A stretch of 64,000 bases of DNA from Patiria pectinifera. Lineage: Eukaryota; Echinodermata; Asteroidea; Valvatida; Asterinidae. The position numbers and the translations under genes were made by a program. The notes below the pieces were generated by a model that saw nothing but the letters and a program-made list of their open reading frames with translations, was not told the origin of the DNA and made no database searches. The first letter of the stretch is position 1, and each line of letters opens with the position of its first letter. This document shows, in pieces, positions 45,478-57,875 of this stretch. The stretch is from contig CM057135.1 of NCBI GenBank assembly GCA_029964075.1, positions 6,929,001 to 6,993,000 on the forward strand, read 5' to 3'.

Positions 45478-45882
45478 TTAATAGCCTGCCAATAACGTTC
45501 CTCCCGCGATAAACACGAGTTCTCTTTCTATTTGTTGGTCGCTATGCTCGTAAAAATCTTCGAGTTTGGGTTCGCGTTGCAGTCTTACGGGTTGTTCGGT
45601 AGATTGTCCACACACTTCGTTGTAGTGACGCAACGCTCGGTCTACGTTGGAAAAAGTTTCTTTAGAGGCATTTTGTTTTCTGATACGTTCGTTGAGAAAA
45701 TCTAGATATTTCGTTCGTTCTCGTTGCCACTTGTCTCTGGCGGCCTAGAGCTGTTCTATCGCTAAATCGTGTCTCTTACGCTCCTCGTCGCTCTGTTTCA
45801 TATTTGAAAATAAAAAGTTTGAACCAGTAAAAGCTAAGGCGTTGACGATCGCGCCTCCTATCATCATAGCAACGCCAGACAT
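45478..45882 (-). pseudogene. Membrane-anchored coiled-coil protein, one nonsense codon
   Basis: 134 codons from an ATG at 45882. It has an N-terminal hydrophobic segment MSGVAMMIGGAIVNALAFTG, then a charged coiled coil KQSDEERKRHDLAIEQL. A single TAG (about 45748) follows, then AARDKWQRERTKYLDFLNER, the ALRHYNEVCGQ segment and a second hydrophobic end VFIAGGTLLAGY. Only one substitution separates it from an open frame. It lies between structural gene 2 (7 bp downstream) and the divergent integrase gene (31 bp upstream), so the two share a short intergenic region. Role unknown; a virion membrane protein is plausible. Confidence 0.55.
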
Positions 45883-45913
45883 ATTATTATAAACGTCTTT
45901 TATATTAAATAAT

Positions 45914-46490
45914 ATGCAAACATTATATAAACTGTATTATAGCCCTAGTGGTTATTGGAGAGGTGAAAGCGCCGTCAACCATTAACACGATAAAACAAAA
46001 AAACGATCAAAAGGTAATCAGAGATTGGCTTAAAAAAACAAGCGATCTGGCAAATTTATCTACCGGGTCCTGCGTATGTACCCAGGCCTACGAGTACACC
46101 GCGAGAGTTTGAAACACCAAACGAATTTCACCAAATGGATGTGCTATACCTACCCTGGGATAAAGTAAAACGCATGCTTTCGTCAAGATTTACGCGAGAT
46201 CGCCTTTGAGTTACCCCAAAACGTTGAGAGTAGACGCCGGTACCGAATTTAAAGGCGCCTTTAAAAAATGGATGGCCTCAAAAAACGTCGAGATTATCGT
46301 CGGCGAACCCGGAAACCACCGATCGGAGGGTATCGTAGAAAGATTTAATCGAACGCTAGCCGAGAGACTGTTTGGTCATCAGTACGCTCAAGAAATGTTA
46401 AATCCCGAGAGTAGAAACACGCAATGGAGCGATTACCCAGCGTGATCAAGGCAATAAATGATGAAACGACAAGATTAATAGCTAAATAAT
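45914..46490 (+). pseudogene. Retroviral-type DDE integrase
   Basis: It starts at an ATG at 45914 (MQTLYKLYYSPSGYWRG). After a frame change near 45975 it continues with VIRDWLKK and, after another, QIYLPGPAYVPRP, then NEFHQMDVLYLPWDKV, which carries the first catalytic Asp. About 30 codons of the core are missing after that point. The remainder is open at 46206-46445: KIYARSPLSYPKTLRVDAGT with the second Asp, then HRSEGIVERFNRTLAERLFG with the Glu. A last frame change near 46440 leads to a stop at about 46490. The triad residues are identifiable but the core is deleted. This family integrates Polinton-like DNA elements. Divergent to the gene at 45882. Confidence 0.85.
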
Positions 46491-46512
46491 AGCTAATTAA
46501 TAGCTAACCCCG

Positions 46513-47334
46513 TTAAAACTTGCGTTCCGTAGTGTGACAGACATCTTCGACAGAAATATTTCTTGTGTCTATCGCCGTTACGGTATGAAATAATCTAGAA
46601 AATTGTTTTATCCAACAGTAATGACTCTTATCACCGTTGGAAAACAACAACAGATCGATAGCCTCAACGGTAGGTTCTGTGTTTTTAGATAATGCCAATA
46701 CATGTATGTTATCTTGTTCAGTATAACCAAAAACGTTTATCGATAGATTATTTTGTCTTTCTACAAAATTCCCGTCTTCCAAGTTCAATTGAGCATCCAG
46801 GATTAAAAATACGTACATCGTGAGGTCACCTTGGCTTTCGGCCTCTCTGATAAATTGAATGTTGATGCCTCCTTCGTCTCCAAGTTTCCTACCAGAACCG
46901 TGAGCGGATTTGTCGTCGTTACTTTTAAAATCAAGCCACAGACCGTACTTGTTTTTCAGGTAGTTTCCGAGGTCACAACTTGTCAAATTTAAGTCTTTGG
47001 ATAATCCACGCCCGCTTTCGGTATCGCTGTCTCCAAGGAACTTGATAATTTTGGTCCAGTGTTGATACTGGAACATGCCATGACTGTAGAGTTGATTGGG
47101 TTTACCTTTTACAGTCACCGATGTTTTGGTTATTTTTGGATTATAAAATCGCTGCGGATTTTTCTCCAAGGGATCTTTAAACAAACACAAAATAACCACA
47201 TTGTTACTGATAAAAGTAAATTCAGCAGTCACCACCATGCAAAAATTCATATTTCCGCGCGTGGAAACGGTTACCCAAATCAGTATGGAAAACAACCCGT
47301 TTTCTTGCCAATTCCGTCCGTCTCCGGCGATCAA
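46513..47334 (-). CDS. Chimeric open frame: structural protein 2 fragment fused to a polymerase-associated fragment
   Basis: 273 codons open, though the first codon is TTG and the first 50 residues look unrelated. The middle (about 47193-46779) is a second copy of the C-terminal part of structural protein 2: FKDPLEKNPQRFYNPKITKT, GMFQYQHWTKIIKFLGDSD, YLKNKYGLWLDFKSNDDKSA, QGDLTMYVFLILDAQLNLED. It then passes without a stop into NLSINVFGYT and IDLLLFSNGDKSHYCWIKQF. The last motif is familiar from the region ahead of B-family DNA polymerases in Polinton-like and plasmid-like elements. The fusion probably arose by a deletion or duplication joining two genes. Whether it is expressed is unknown. 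Confidence 0.5.
   Translation of the reverse strand: MIAGDGRNWQENGLFSILIWVTVSTRGNMNFCMVVTAEFTFISNNVVILCLFKDPLEKNPQRFYNPKITKTSVTVKGKPNQLYSHGMFQYQHWTKIIKFLGDSDTESGRGLSKDLNLTSCDLGNYLKNKYGLWLDFKSNDDKSAHGSGRKLGDEGGINIQFIREAESQGDLTMYVFLILDAQLNLEDGNFVERQNNLSINVFGYTEQDNIHVLALSKNTEPTVEAIDLLLFSNGDKSHYCWIKQFSRLFHTVTAIDTRNISVEDVCHTTERKF
46779..47193 (-). repeat. Second copy of the structural protein 2 C-terminal segment
   Basis: Direct duplicate of 44524-44862 with scattered substitutions and about 85 extra bases that the first copy has lost. This copy is the better preserved of the two over the shared region. Confidence 0.85.
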
Positions 47335-47420
47335 TTACCTATCCAATTACCATTAGTTTACTGGCTAAGTGAGTGCACCCATCGCTCCCTCGATTTACGC
47401 ACCTATGGAAGCTAAAAATG

Positions 47421-48099
47421 GAAATCCATGTACAGTTTCCAACGTTTGTTGTGCTTTTGTAAAGTATGGAAACGTGCTCAAGGACATTCGTTAATTGAGT
47501 AGTATATTCAGCCATAATGATGAAAAAAATGTGTGAAATATATCCGTTTAACAAAGGCTTCCCAATAATACATTCTTTTTTTGATTAATTGAATTATTCC
47601 ATCCTTTAGTCACCCTGTTCCGCAGCAATAATCCTCCCCTCCAACATCCCCCTACCCTCAGAAAAAACACACATTCTCGACCCTCAATTTAATGACACAA
47701 TTAAAGAACAACTCACTAAAAACTTTCTGAAGGTGCGGATATATTTTATTCTGGATCACCTTTTTAACAATATCACAAATAGGTTAAGATCATTAAGGTC
47801 TTTGAACATTAAAACCCACTCCTATTCATTAGTAAAAAAAATATTACAAAGGCATCAAAGTATAGATTATTATGCATAATTATTCATTTACAGAAACATA
47901 TACATGGATGGATATTTAGTGTTTGATTTCACAGTCTTTTGTTTGGATCGATTCGTTTGAGTACCATCTTGGGGAAAAGCTAAAGTATTTCTGTTTTAGT
48001 TAGCAACAAAATCTTCCCTTTAAACGATCATCCAAAAGGCTACATTGTTCAACAATACATGTGTATTTACAAAAACTACATGCATAAGGACTACATGTA
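47421..48099. other. Intergenic, right flank of the virus-like element
   Basis: Returns to AT-rich flank composition. No gene seen. Confidence 0.5.
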
Positions 48100-51000
48100 T
48101 AGCTTACACCGCCCACTCCAAGGCCTGAGAATCCATGTTTTTTGATAAAAAAAAAAAATGCCAGTTACAGGTCTCCCGCCAAAGTTTAGGCACTGTGTGC
48201 GTCGTGCTTTTGATTGACCTCGCGCAACAGGCTGGGACCGAGTCATAATGATGTGGGTTGTCAGGACAAGGCCATCATACAGATGGGTAAAAGCCGCTGT
48301 GGAAGATCTGGAAAACCATTCACTATTTTGCACATGCATCGTTATAAAAAAAATATTCTCTGGTGATAATTAATTTTCATGACAGCTTTGGGACAGAACA
48401 AGCACATCACTCATTTGCATTTTCATTGCATAATAAGCCACAAAATTCATTAACTATATAGACGTGTTATTCACCATGTTTTCACATTGTACTGCAGACT
48501 CCTTTTGTTGAAAAATGAATGCATATACATGTAATAAAGAACAAAGTATGAGCTTGCATGTGAATAGTGCGGAACTCTTATTTTCGAGGATTACCAAGGA
48601 ACAGCTTTTTGTCTTTCATCAATCCCAAAATTAGGATCCATTACTGATTACACAGGTCTCGCTTTCAAAAGAAAAAAATAGCTTAACTTAATGATTTCTG
48701 TTTATCCATCCACCAATCTCTGTGCATGGAACACCAGGATCGAACTAAAAGCCATCACCCATTGCCAGCACAGAGCTCCAGGATCGGGAAAAAGTAGCTG
48801 CTATTTGCATCTTTTTTTCTTTAAAAATTCGGAAAAGAAGTCTGTTTTAAAAAATAATGAAATTAAAAAAAGGGCATATGCCTATGCATGATTTCAACAG
48901 TAATCAGTATATGGATTGGACTTGACTAAATAATAAACAACATTTTCCTTGGCTGACTGACGCAACAAATGTTCCAAACTTTTCACACGCATGCTTGACA
49001 TGACTACAACAAGAGCAAAGCAATTATTCACACCAGATAGAATTATCCTGTGTTGACATAAAGAAATACATGTTTACATGAATACAGCACACTTAAGGAT
49101 GGACAATTCAACCTTTCTACCTCACAGGCGTATATCGAGAGTTTACAGAATGTTTGATACATTAGTTGTTTCTTTTTACAACCAAGCAAATTATAAATGT
49201 GTAAGTTCTAATGGCTTTTTTGTTACTAAGTATGTACTTGTACATGTACATACAATGTACATGTACATGTGTGTACATGTACATGTACATGTACATGTAC
49301 ATGTACATGTATGTACATGCATTTTTACAACACGCGTAGTTTAAGCTCCGCCCACTCCAGGGCCTGATAAAGATGTCATTGATAAAAATGCCAGTTGCAG
49401 GTCTCCCGCCAAAGTTTAGGCACTGTGTGGGTCGTGTCTTTGATTGACCCCGCGCAACCGGCTGGGATTTATGACCGACGGAGTCATAATTATGTGGGTT
49501 GTCAGGAGAAGGCCAGCATAGATGGGTAAAAACCGCTGTGGAAGATTTGGAAAACCCTTCACTATTTTGCAAATGCATTTTCATCGCAACCCTTTCAGGA
49601 AAATGTAAGCCGCAAAATTCATTACCTATATAGACGTGTTATTCACCATGTTTTCACACTGTACTGCAGACTCCTTTTGTTGAAAAATGAATGCATATAC
49701 ATGTAATCAAGAACAAAATATGAGTTTGCATGTGAATAGTGCGGAACTGTTATTTTCAAGGATTAACAAGGAACAGCTTTTTGTCTTTCATCAATCCCAA
49801 AATTAGGATCCATTACTGATTACACAAGTCTCGCTTTCAAAAGAAAAAAATAGCTTAACTTAATGATTTCTGTTTATCCATCCACCAATCTCTGTGCATG
49901 GAACACCAGGATCGAACTTAAAAGCCATCACCCATTGCCAGCACAGAGCTCCAGGATCGGGAAAACTAGCTGCTATTTGCATCTTTTTTTTTTTCCTTCA
50001 AAAATTCGGAAAAGAAGTCTGTTTTGAAAAATTATGAAATTAAAAAAGGGCATATGCCTATGCATGATTTCAACAGGAATCAGTACATGGATTGGACTGG
50101 ACTAAATAATAAACAACATTTTCCTTGGCTGACTGACGCAGTAACTGTTCCAAACTTTTCACACGCATGCTTGACATGACTACAACAAGAGCAAAGCAAT
50201 TATTCACACCAGATAAAGTTATCTTGTGTTGACATAAAGAAATACATGTATTTACATGAATACAGCACACTCAAGGATGAGCAGTTCAAATTTTTGATCT
50301 CACAAATTCTAGTTTTCAAATACAGTAGTTGTTTCTTTGTATAACAAAGCAAATTATAAATGTGGAAGTCCCAATGGCCTTTTACTACGCGCGTAGTTTA
50401 GGCTCCGCCCTCCAAAGCCTGAGAATCATGTCATTGATAAATATGCCAGTTACAGATTTCCCGTCAAAGTTTAGACACTGTGCGGGTCGTGTTTTCTGAT
50501 TTACCTCAGTGACCTTGGGCAACCGCCTGACATATACAACTCAGAAACAGATGTGAAACAAAAAAGCCTCCCCGACATGATTCGTATATTGTCAGGAAAC
50601 TGTAGGCTACAACTGGTACAAGAGCCAGTACCAATATCGACGTGTTTTTCACACAGGTTACTTTTGTTAATGATGCGAATGCATAATAAAAAAAAATAAT
50701 ATGAGCTTGTCTGTAAATAGAACGGAACTGTTGGGTTTTTTTAAGGGTTAACATACAACAACATTTTTTCTGTAATAAATTCCAAAATTAGGAACAGAAA
50801 AGATATGAATCCCTTATTGTTGCAAAAGTCTCGATTTTAAAAGAACAATTGCTTCACTTAAAATAATTTGTGTTTATACAGTGTATCCTTCCATGTGCAG
50901 GATCGAACTGAAAACCATCATACATTTAAATGCACAGAGCTCCAGGATCGAAAAACACTACTTATACTTCCTTTCTGTTATTGTTCGAGGAGATTCGAAA

Positions 51001-53835
51001 AACTGTCTGTTTTTAATACTTTTGTTGCAACAATTTGAAAGCTACGATGTATTTCTCTCAACGGTCATCAGTATGGATTTGGCTGGGCTAAAAAAAAAAA
51101 ATAGTCCACGGTAAACTGATGCAACAACTGTATGTCCCTCGAAAACCATTTCCTAACTATTTACACACATGTTTGACGTGACTAAAAAGAGAAAGGCATT
51201 ATATTACAAAAGGTAGAGTTCTCTTGTGTTGCCATAAAAAAACCAGTTATGAATACAGCTTAATTATCATCATGAAGTTAAAGTAAGAGCAGTTCATTTT
51301 TAACGATAAAACTACATAACGACAAAAATTATGGTAATTCGTAATTGCGTGTGGCTTTTGTAACTATGCCGGGCCTGCAGGTCTGAGGATAAAAATCTTT
51401 TATACAATAATTGGGTTTTATTCATTAACCATCCAAATTCGTGCAAGTTTCACTGGCCTTGTTGTAGTAAATTATTTGTAAAATATTTTCCTTTACGCGT
51501 ACTTTAAGCTCCGCCCATTCCGAGACCGGTGTGGCACATGTCATTAGTAAAGAATGCCGCCAAAAAAAATTAGGCACTGCGTGGGTTGTGTATTTGACCT
51601 CGCGCAGCCGTCTGGGATCCATACGCGATTGAGCCGTGTGTAGTTTAGGACAATGGTTCCGTTTATTAAGTGTATATGTATTTCTATAGAAAAAAATGCA
51701 TGTATATACCCTGACGATTATTAATTTTCTATGACAGTTTTAGGGCATAATAAGTCTTCCGACATCGTTGGTATTTTCATCAATAAAGAACCCTTTCACT
51801 TTTTAGGAAACTGTATAGCAAGAAAGTAGGTCTAACTATATAAAAGTGTTTTTCACATAATGCAGATCTCTTTTGTTAATGTTACGATTGAAGATAATAA
51901 TGGAAAACGAAATATGAGCTTACATCAGTTGCATATGAATAGTGGGACTCTTATTGTCCGGGGTTAACATCGAACAGCCTCTTTTCTGCTATAACTTTCA
52001 AAAGCAACCCCCCCCCAAAAAAAACCCCACATAAATGCATTACTGATTACACGAATCTCGATTTCAAAAAAAAAAGTAGTAAATAAACTCGCTTCACTTT
52101 AATATGAATTTCTGTTACTATTACTGTGTATCCATCCACCAATCTCTGTGCCATCACCCATTGCCAGCACAGAGCTCAATGATCGGGAAACCGATTGCAA
52201 ACATTCGAAAAAGAAGTATGCTTATGCTCTCAAAAATTTAAAACAATTATGCATGTTTTAACGGTCAAGGGTAAGTTCTGTGATAAAGCAAAGTATAGGT
52301 AATAAAGCTATATCCTTGATAAACTGAAGCACAAAATTGAAAAAAAAGTCCACACTTTTCACACGCAGGCATGCTCGAGTAGTCAATTATTGTAACCACA
52401 GGTAAATTTCGCTGAAGTTGGCATGCAGAAATATTTATTAATGAATACAACGTGCGTGTAATTCTAATTTAAGGAGAAATGGTGAAGAGGTAGAGGTTAG
52501 GGTGGAATTTCTCATTTGTTTTTAGTTCTTAAAACATCAAAACATAAAAAAAAGCCCTCTACAGATTTCCCGCCAATGTACATGTATAGACACTGTGTGG
52601 GTCGTGCATACTTTGATTGACCTCAGCAACCTTGCACAGCCGTCTGGGATTTATAATCGAGCCCGCAGGACAAGGCCATTATAACTTAGGTTCAGTCCTT
52701 TAAAGAGCAAGTATAATTATACATGTATATAGAATAGCCGACTACAGCTATAGACTTGCGTTGTCATATGGTTGTGAAGAAAATTGTCCCATGGTACATG
52801 TACAATAATTATACGCTTCCTTTCAGTCTTTATTTACAGTTCAATCAAGTAGAATCAATTGCAGAAATGAGGTTTTGATGTACAGATGTAGGATGGAATT
52901 AGTAATGAAGTACGGAAGTATGGAAGTACGGTAGGAAAGAAGGAAGGTTTTGTACGCTGGGGGTGTTGCTAAAATCGGGTGTCTAATAACTGTGTGCAAA
53001 TCTAACGGTGTCTAAAACTAACGGTGTATAAAAAAACAGGTGTTGTACATGTAGGTTTGGACACTAGCAACAGAATGATGGGAAAATGGGCTAAAACTAT
53101 GGTCAATGCACAGACAGTGTCTTAACAGGGTGAATTATGGCACCTTCTGGAGTTGGGTGAGGTTGCTATGGGGACCGCTACCCAGGCCTGGCAGAGTTGG
53201 GCAAAACAAGGTCGTACAGGGATCGGGGACTGTGGTCAAGGGATCTTACACTAAATTGTACATCTAAATTGTACATGTACATGGTCTAAGCTAGATAATG
53301 AGGATTCAATATTTTCTAAACCTAGAGATGATTAAATGGTATTAATTAAAGACAAAATAAGAAAAGGTAAATAATACACAACGTCCGCTTCATATAGCAC
53401 GCACCGCAATATGGAAGTTTTAGATGGAGATCGTCGAGACAAAGAAGAAATAAACTGTACAATCATACGTATTTAACCCGGGCCTGTAAAACAACCCTTC
53501 AGGTATAACTATACTTTGCGGGTATTTTTTTTTGTATAAAGGGCTACAAGGAAACTAAATTTGCTGAACAGTTGTGTGTGTGAGTATTGCTGAACAGTGC
53601 AGTGAGGTTTAACTTGAAAGAAACTTTCTGTTGTTTTACAACACAGATCTCCAATCGATTTCAATTAAATGCTCAGAATTATCACTTGGTTTCTCTGCAT
53701 GTGATATGTCTTAATTACAATAATTCGATCTTGTATTTCCACCACCCATCTCTGTGCATCGAGACACCAGGATCGGACTACAGAAGCCATCACCCATCCC
53801 CAGTACACAGAGCGCCAGGATCGGGAAATATTGCT
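48100..53835 (+). repeat. Diverged tandem array, about five units of 1.05-1.25 kb
   Basis: Landmark 1 (CCCGCCAAAGTTTAGGCACT or variants) lies near 48178, 49409, 50461, 51557 and 52570. Landmark 2 (CCACCAATCTCTGTGCATGG with CACCAGGATCG, then CACAGAGCTCCAGGATCGGG) lies near 48708, 49881, 50890, 52137 and 53740. Units 1 and 2 are close to identical; similarity falls steadily in units 3, 4 and 5. No frame persists between units, so it is non-coding. Confidence 0.85.
49230..49322. repeat. (TACATG)n microsatellite
   Basis: About 14 TACATG/GTACAT hexamers with few interruptions. The sequence is self-complementary and can form cruciforms. Confidence 0.95.
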
Positions 53836-56565
53836 TAACACTAACAATGCACTGAAATAGCCATTATTTTCAAAAAAAAAAAATACACGAAAAAATCCTT
53901 CGAATGCACTATTCAAAATATTCATACGCACACAAAGTTACATACACTGTATTGTATCAATAAAATGCCACCGTTTAACATATAGAGTGATTCGTAGTGT
54001 GATTGTTAAACACCTAGTCGAAATTAAAACTAAAGTAGCCGATCAGTCCCTGTGAATCGGGACTATATAGATTAATGGAACTACATGTGCCAAAGTTATA
54101 GAACATTAGAGGATCTTGTACCTACTCATTATTCGTTGATTTAAAAACCTTGCAACTGAACCTCTGAAGTCTGGAGACCTGAAGTGAATGTTTAGTCGAA
54201 TCCGTTGTACTCCAGGCAGTGTGTCTGCTACAGTAAGCCGCAGGAGAATGTTGTCTCATATTCTGTCCCAAATGATTCAGTGATGCGATCTTTTATTCTG
54301 TGGACAGTGAGATAAAATACAGTAAACTAAATGCATCATTTGTTAAAGAGAGATACTAATTGAAGAGGCGGGTTTAAAATAGAAGAGAGATACAGTGTAT
54401 ATAAATTACGGCCTCTTTTGAACTGCCCTTAACACGTGACTACTCCTGTAGGGAATTCCAGAAACGTGGATTGACACCCGATTTTCAATAGTAGTTAAAT
54501 ATAGATTGTAACAAAATTTCTTGAACCATTTTCATCCTTCATTTCCAAACATTACAAGCTGATGATATGACCTTTTCCTGGTACCTCTCCTCTTAAAACA
54601 AAAGGCAATGGAAACCGAAGGTAACAAGTAAATAATATCGACAAGAGTAGTATTATCACATCATCAAAGGCTGAAGTAGGCCTGTGCCGGTACAAAACGA
54701 GGCGTAAAGGCCCAGCAGGCGCCGGACGAAAAATCACGCCGCACTGCGCTATATTGGTCAGTGGCAAACTATAGGTACCATATGGTACGATAATTCCACA
54801 AATCTGTTTACGATGACATGCGTCGCAACTCACAAAACTGAAACCGCTCTGCAGGTTTACCGAAAATGTTTAAGGTTAAATATTGGCCTAGTTGATCGGA
54901 TTTAGATTTAAACATCAAATTCACTGACCTTTTTATATTGTAAGTAGTACTTGTAGTACCCTCCTGACTGGCGTTGCAACAACGTACGTCACAATGAGAT
55001 GGTTTTGATCGACGCTGGCAAATTCTGTAAAAAGGTGTAAAATGTACTTCTAAGATATAGTTTCGAACAACACGACTGCAAAGAAGTAACCTGAAAAATG
55101 TAACTTTTCCCAGTGCACAAGGTTGGATATATGTTTAAATGTATAGGCCTTTAGTTATACTGACCGTTTCCTGTACGGGGGAAACCATGCATATCTTATT
55201 TTTGAATGTTAACGGTAATCAAAACTTTGAGCAACAAAAGGTCTGGAGTTAACGAAGAAAAACCAATGAGAGCTAATCTTGAAAAAAAAATTGGCTGCAT
55301 GTGCTAGCAAACAAAAGTTAAAAAATGTTTTACTGAATGACTTGTAAGTGCTGACCCGGGCGTCATGCAAGGAGGCAAATTTCAGGGTATCGCAAAACCG
55401 GCACCATTAAGAGGCCGCTTTATTTTTCATAGTGCTTATCAAAACAACACTCGGTGGAAAGCAATTCCATGTCAATCAATGCAATTATTTGACGAATTAA
55501 TTTATAGTAAATTCGAGTTTCGGCAACCAAAACAAGCATATTATGTTTAACATGAAGATTTGGGGGGGGGGGGGGCATGCATTAGACAAAGGTCGTTATG
55601 CAGAAGGATAAGTGCGTGAAAGGCCCTCGCTACGGTTCTACTGACTATATTAAAGCATCACCAGATATCATTAATTAAAACAAACATTCAAACATATCAT
55701 TCAAACAAACATGATATTTTTATAAAGCAGACACCATGTTACTTACCCAAGCCTCTCAATTAAGCAGATTTCCACCCATATGTTCCTGGTTCTATGCATC
55801 GTGGCTTTAATCCCATACGCGGCTGTGACGAGACTCTTTATTGACTAAACCGTAGGTTTTAAGTCTGCTGACAAAATGACCGCGACGACCATCTGAATAG
55901 TATTTCCCGAATATCTCAAACGTTCGAGAATATCTGCGCACGATCCTATTTTGGCACACATCAGTCATACAGGAGAAGATTCTTCAATATAGCCGTTAGC
56001 ATTCTCCCGCGCAATTCGTGCACGAAAGAGTTGTGGGCAATTTCTGTTTCATGGCCTGGACAGACCACGCTGGGATCACGCGCCCTTCTCAGACATAGCA
56101 CCTGTCGTGCATTCATCAACCTGTCATCCATTAGGCCCATGCCAGCCTTAGTGGCGAAAGTGTGTCTAGGGCCTTGAAAAATCCGAGAATCGCTTTAAGA
56201 CCTCATGGCCTCGACAGAGAATAGAATGATGGAACCAGTCTGGTAAAATAAAATAATAAAACCAACTAGAAATTAAGGTAAAAATTATCTGAGCGTTATT
56301 TATGGGCCCTATTAATATCGTTATAGGATTTTAAAAAAATGTTTACTTGCCATGGCTGACCAATGTACTTGTGAAAAGGTTGCCAGCACGAGTCAATTCA
56401 GTTCAACTCAATTCAATAAAAGTTTATTAATATTTTATGGACGCAAGGCCGAACATTAATTGGAAGGACTAACAATGAAATAGGAACCATGTATAACAAT
56501 TGAGAGACGCTGAAAAAAAAAACTATTGTGACTACAAAGGTTTGCACGTATCGTAAATGCATTTT
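53836..56565. other. Intergenic, no gene seen
   Basis: No coding signal recognised. A G-run occurs near 55562. A minus-strand frame at 54552-54833 (93 codons) has no domain and no codon-usage distinction I can judge. Confidence 0.5.
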
Positions 56566-57400
56566 TACAACGCGCGTAGTTTAAGCTCCGCCCACTCCAA
56601 GGCCTGAGAAAGATGTCATTGATAAAAATGCCAGTTGCAGGTCTCCCGCCAAAGTTTAGGCACTGTGTGGGTCGTGCTTTTGATTGACCTCGCGCAACCG
56701 TCTGGGAGTTATAACCGAGTCTTTAGGTAGCAGACCAGAAAATAAACTTTCATAGACCCCAATGGTAAATGCTCCCTCAGAAATTCGGGAAAAATACTCA
56801 CAACTCTCCAAGGTGTTCGAGACACACATCAAATTAAAGCTTATTTCATCTCCTTTCAATTTTTTTCAATTTTCGGGGGGTCAACTGATGACTTTTAGGA
56901 GAAATTTCCATCTGAAGATGATCACCCCTGAAAATATTCCTGAAGCCCATCGCCATTTTGAAAAACGATGCCTACACTCCATTGCAAAATAGAGCGCTTT
57001 TAGGGTCCAAATTACACAGAACTGCAAGTTCCCAGTCCTGTGCACGGCTTCCAACCATATTTTTTACAAACCCTCAAGTTAATGGGCCCACAGCATGCTC
57101 AAATACTGAAGATTTTGAGGGCATGCAAATCGTGATTTGGTCGGCGTAGGCAATTTCGGACCGATTTACTGGTCTGCACCCTATAATGATGTGGGTTGTC
57201 AGGACAAGGCCTGCATATAGATGGGTAAAAGCCGCTGTGGAAGATTTGGAAAACCATTCACTATTTTGCACATGCATCGTTATAAAAAATATACTCTGGT
57301 GATTATTAATTTTCATGACAGTTTTGGGACAAAACATAGAGCTGGGTCCTAGCTCTATGGACAAAACAAGCACGAAACTCATTTGCATTTTCATTGCATA
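56566..57400 (+). repeat. Detached copy of the 48-53-kb unit, with insertions
   Basis: 56566-56720 and 57184-57400 match the start of unit 1 (48100-48420) in order. They are separated by an inserted element at 56724-57183, and a 32-bp insertion lies at about 57337-57368. Confidence 0.85.
56724..57183. mobile_element. Small TIR element nested in the repeat copy
   Basis: The ends are TAGGTAGCAGACCAG and CTGGTCTGCACCCTA (inverted, one-base offset). The related units at 48240 and 49484 show the uninterrupted site GAGTCATAAT. No clear target duplication remains. Interior non-coding. Confidence 0.7.
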
Positions 57401-57659
57401 TGCCCCGTGGACGTCATATAGATGGGGAGGGGAAAGGGGGAAAAGACAAAAAGACCTGGGCTAAATCGAGTTAATTTAATGCACATTTAACAACATGGGC
57501 ATCTACATGGGCATCTACATAATACAGGAGTGTCAATGGGAAATTTCCCCGCTGAACCTCTAACTAGACAGTATGGAGGAGACCAACGGAAATGTGCGTA
57601 TTGCCCCTTCTAGAAAGAAATCCTGAGACGCCCATATGCCCTTTTTGTGTTCTCCGCAA

Positions 57660-57731
57660 AAAGTACACGCCAATGTATATGTACTGTACATGTACACATG
57701 TACATGTACATGTACATGTACATGTACATGC
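57660..57731. repeat. (TACATG)n microsatellite
   Basis: About ten TACATG hexamers. Confidence 0.95.
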
Positions 57732-57875
57732 TGCACCACACAGTGGGTGACAGCTCGTGTGCGAGCAGACCGTGTTAGACACAATAATTAGGTTCACATA
57801 CATGAGCAGTACACACCGCCACCACCACTGCGCATGCAAATACATGCATATGCATTGTCATTGTAGCCAATAGTA

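Larger units (their letters stand above)
38361..47420. mobile_element. Decayed integrated virus-like / Polinton-like element
   Basis: A 9-kb cluster with higher GC and different codon usage from its flanks. It holds a retroviral-type DDE integrase, a packaging-ATPase fragment, two candidate virion structural genes, a TFIIB-like fragment and a row of compact small genes, most on the minus strand with overlaps of a few bases. Together this is the gene content of Polinton/Maverick-like integrating DNA viruses. Terminal inverted repeats were not found, so the ends are estimates from the outermost recognisable genes. Only a fragment suggestive of the polymerase gene is present. Internal duplications and a 0.63-kb insertion show rearrangement after integration. 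The assignment to a named virus family is open. Confidence 0.75.

Noticed and set aside
49078-49584. Val-His / Tyr-Met repeat frames
   Set aside because: Translations of the TACATG microsatellite and flanking repeat.
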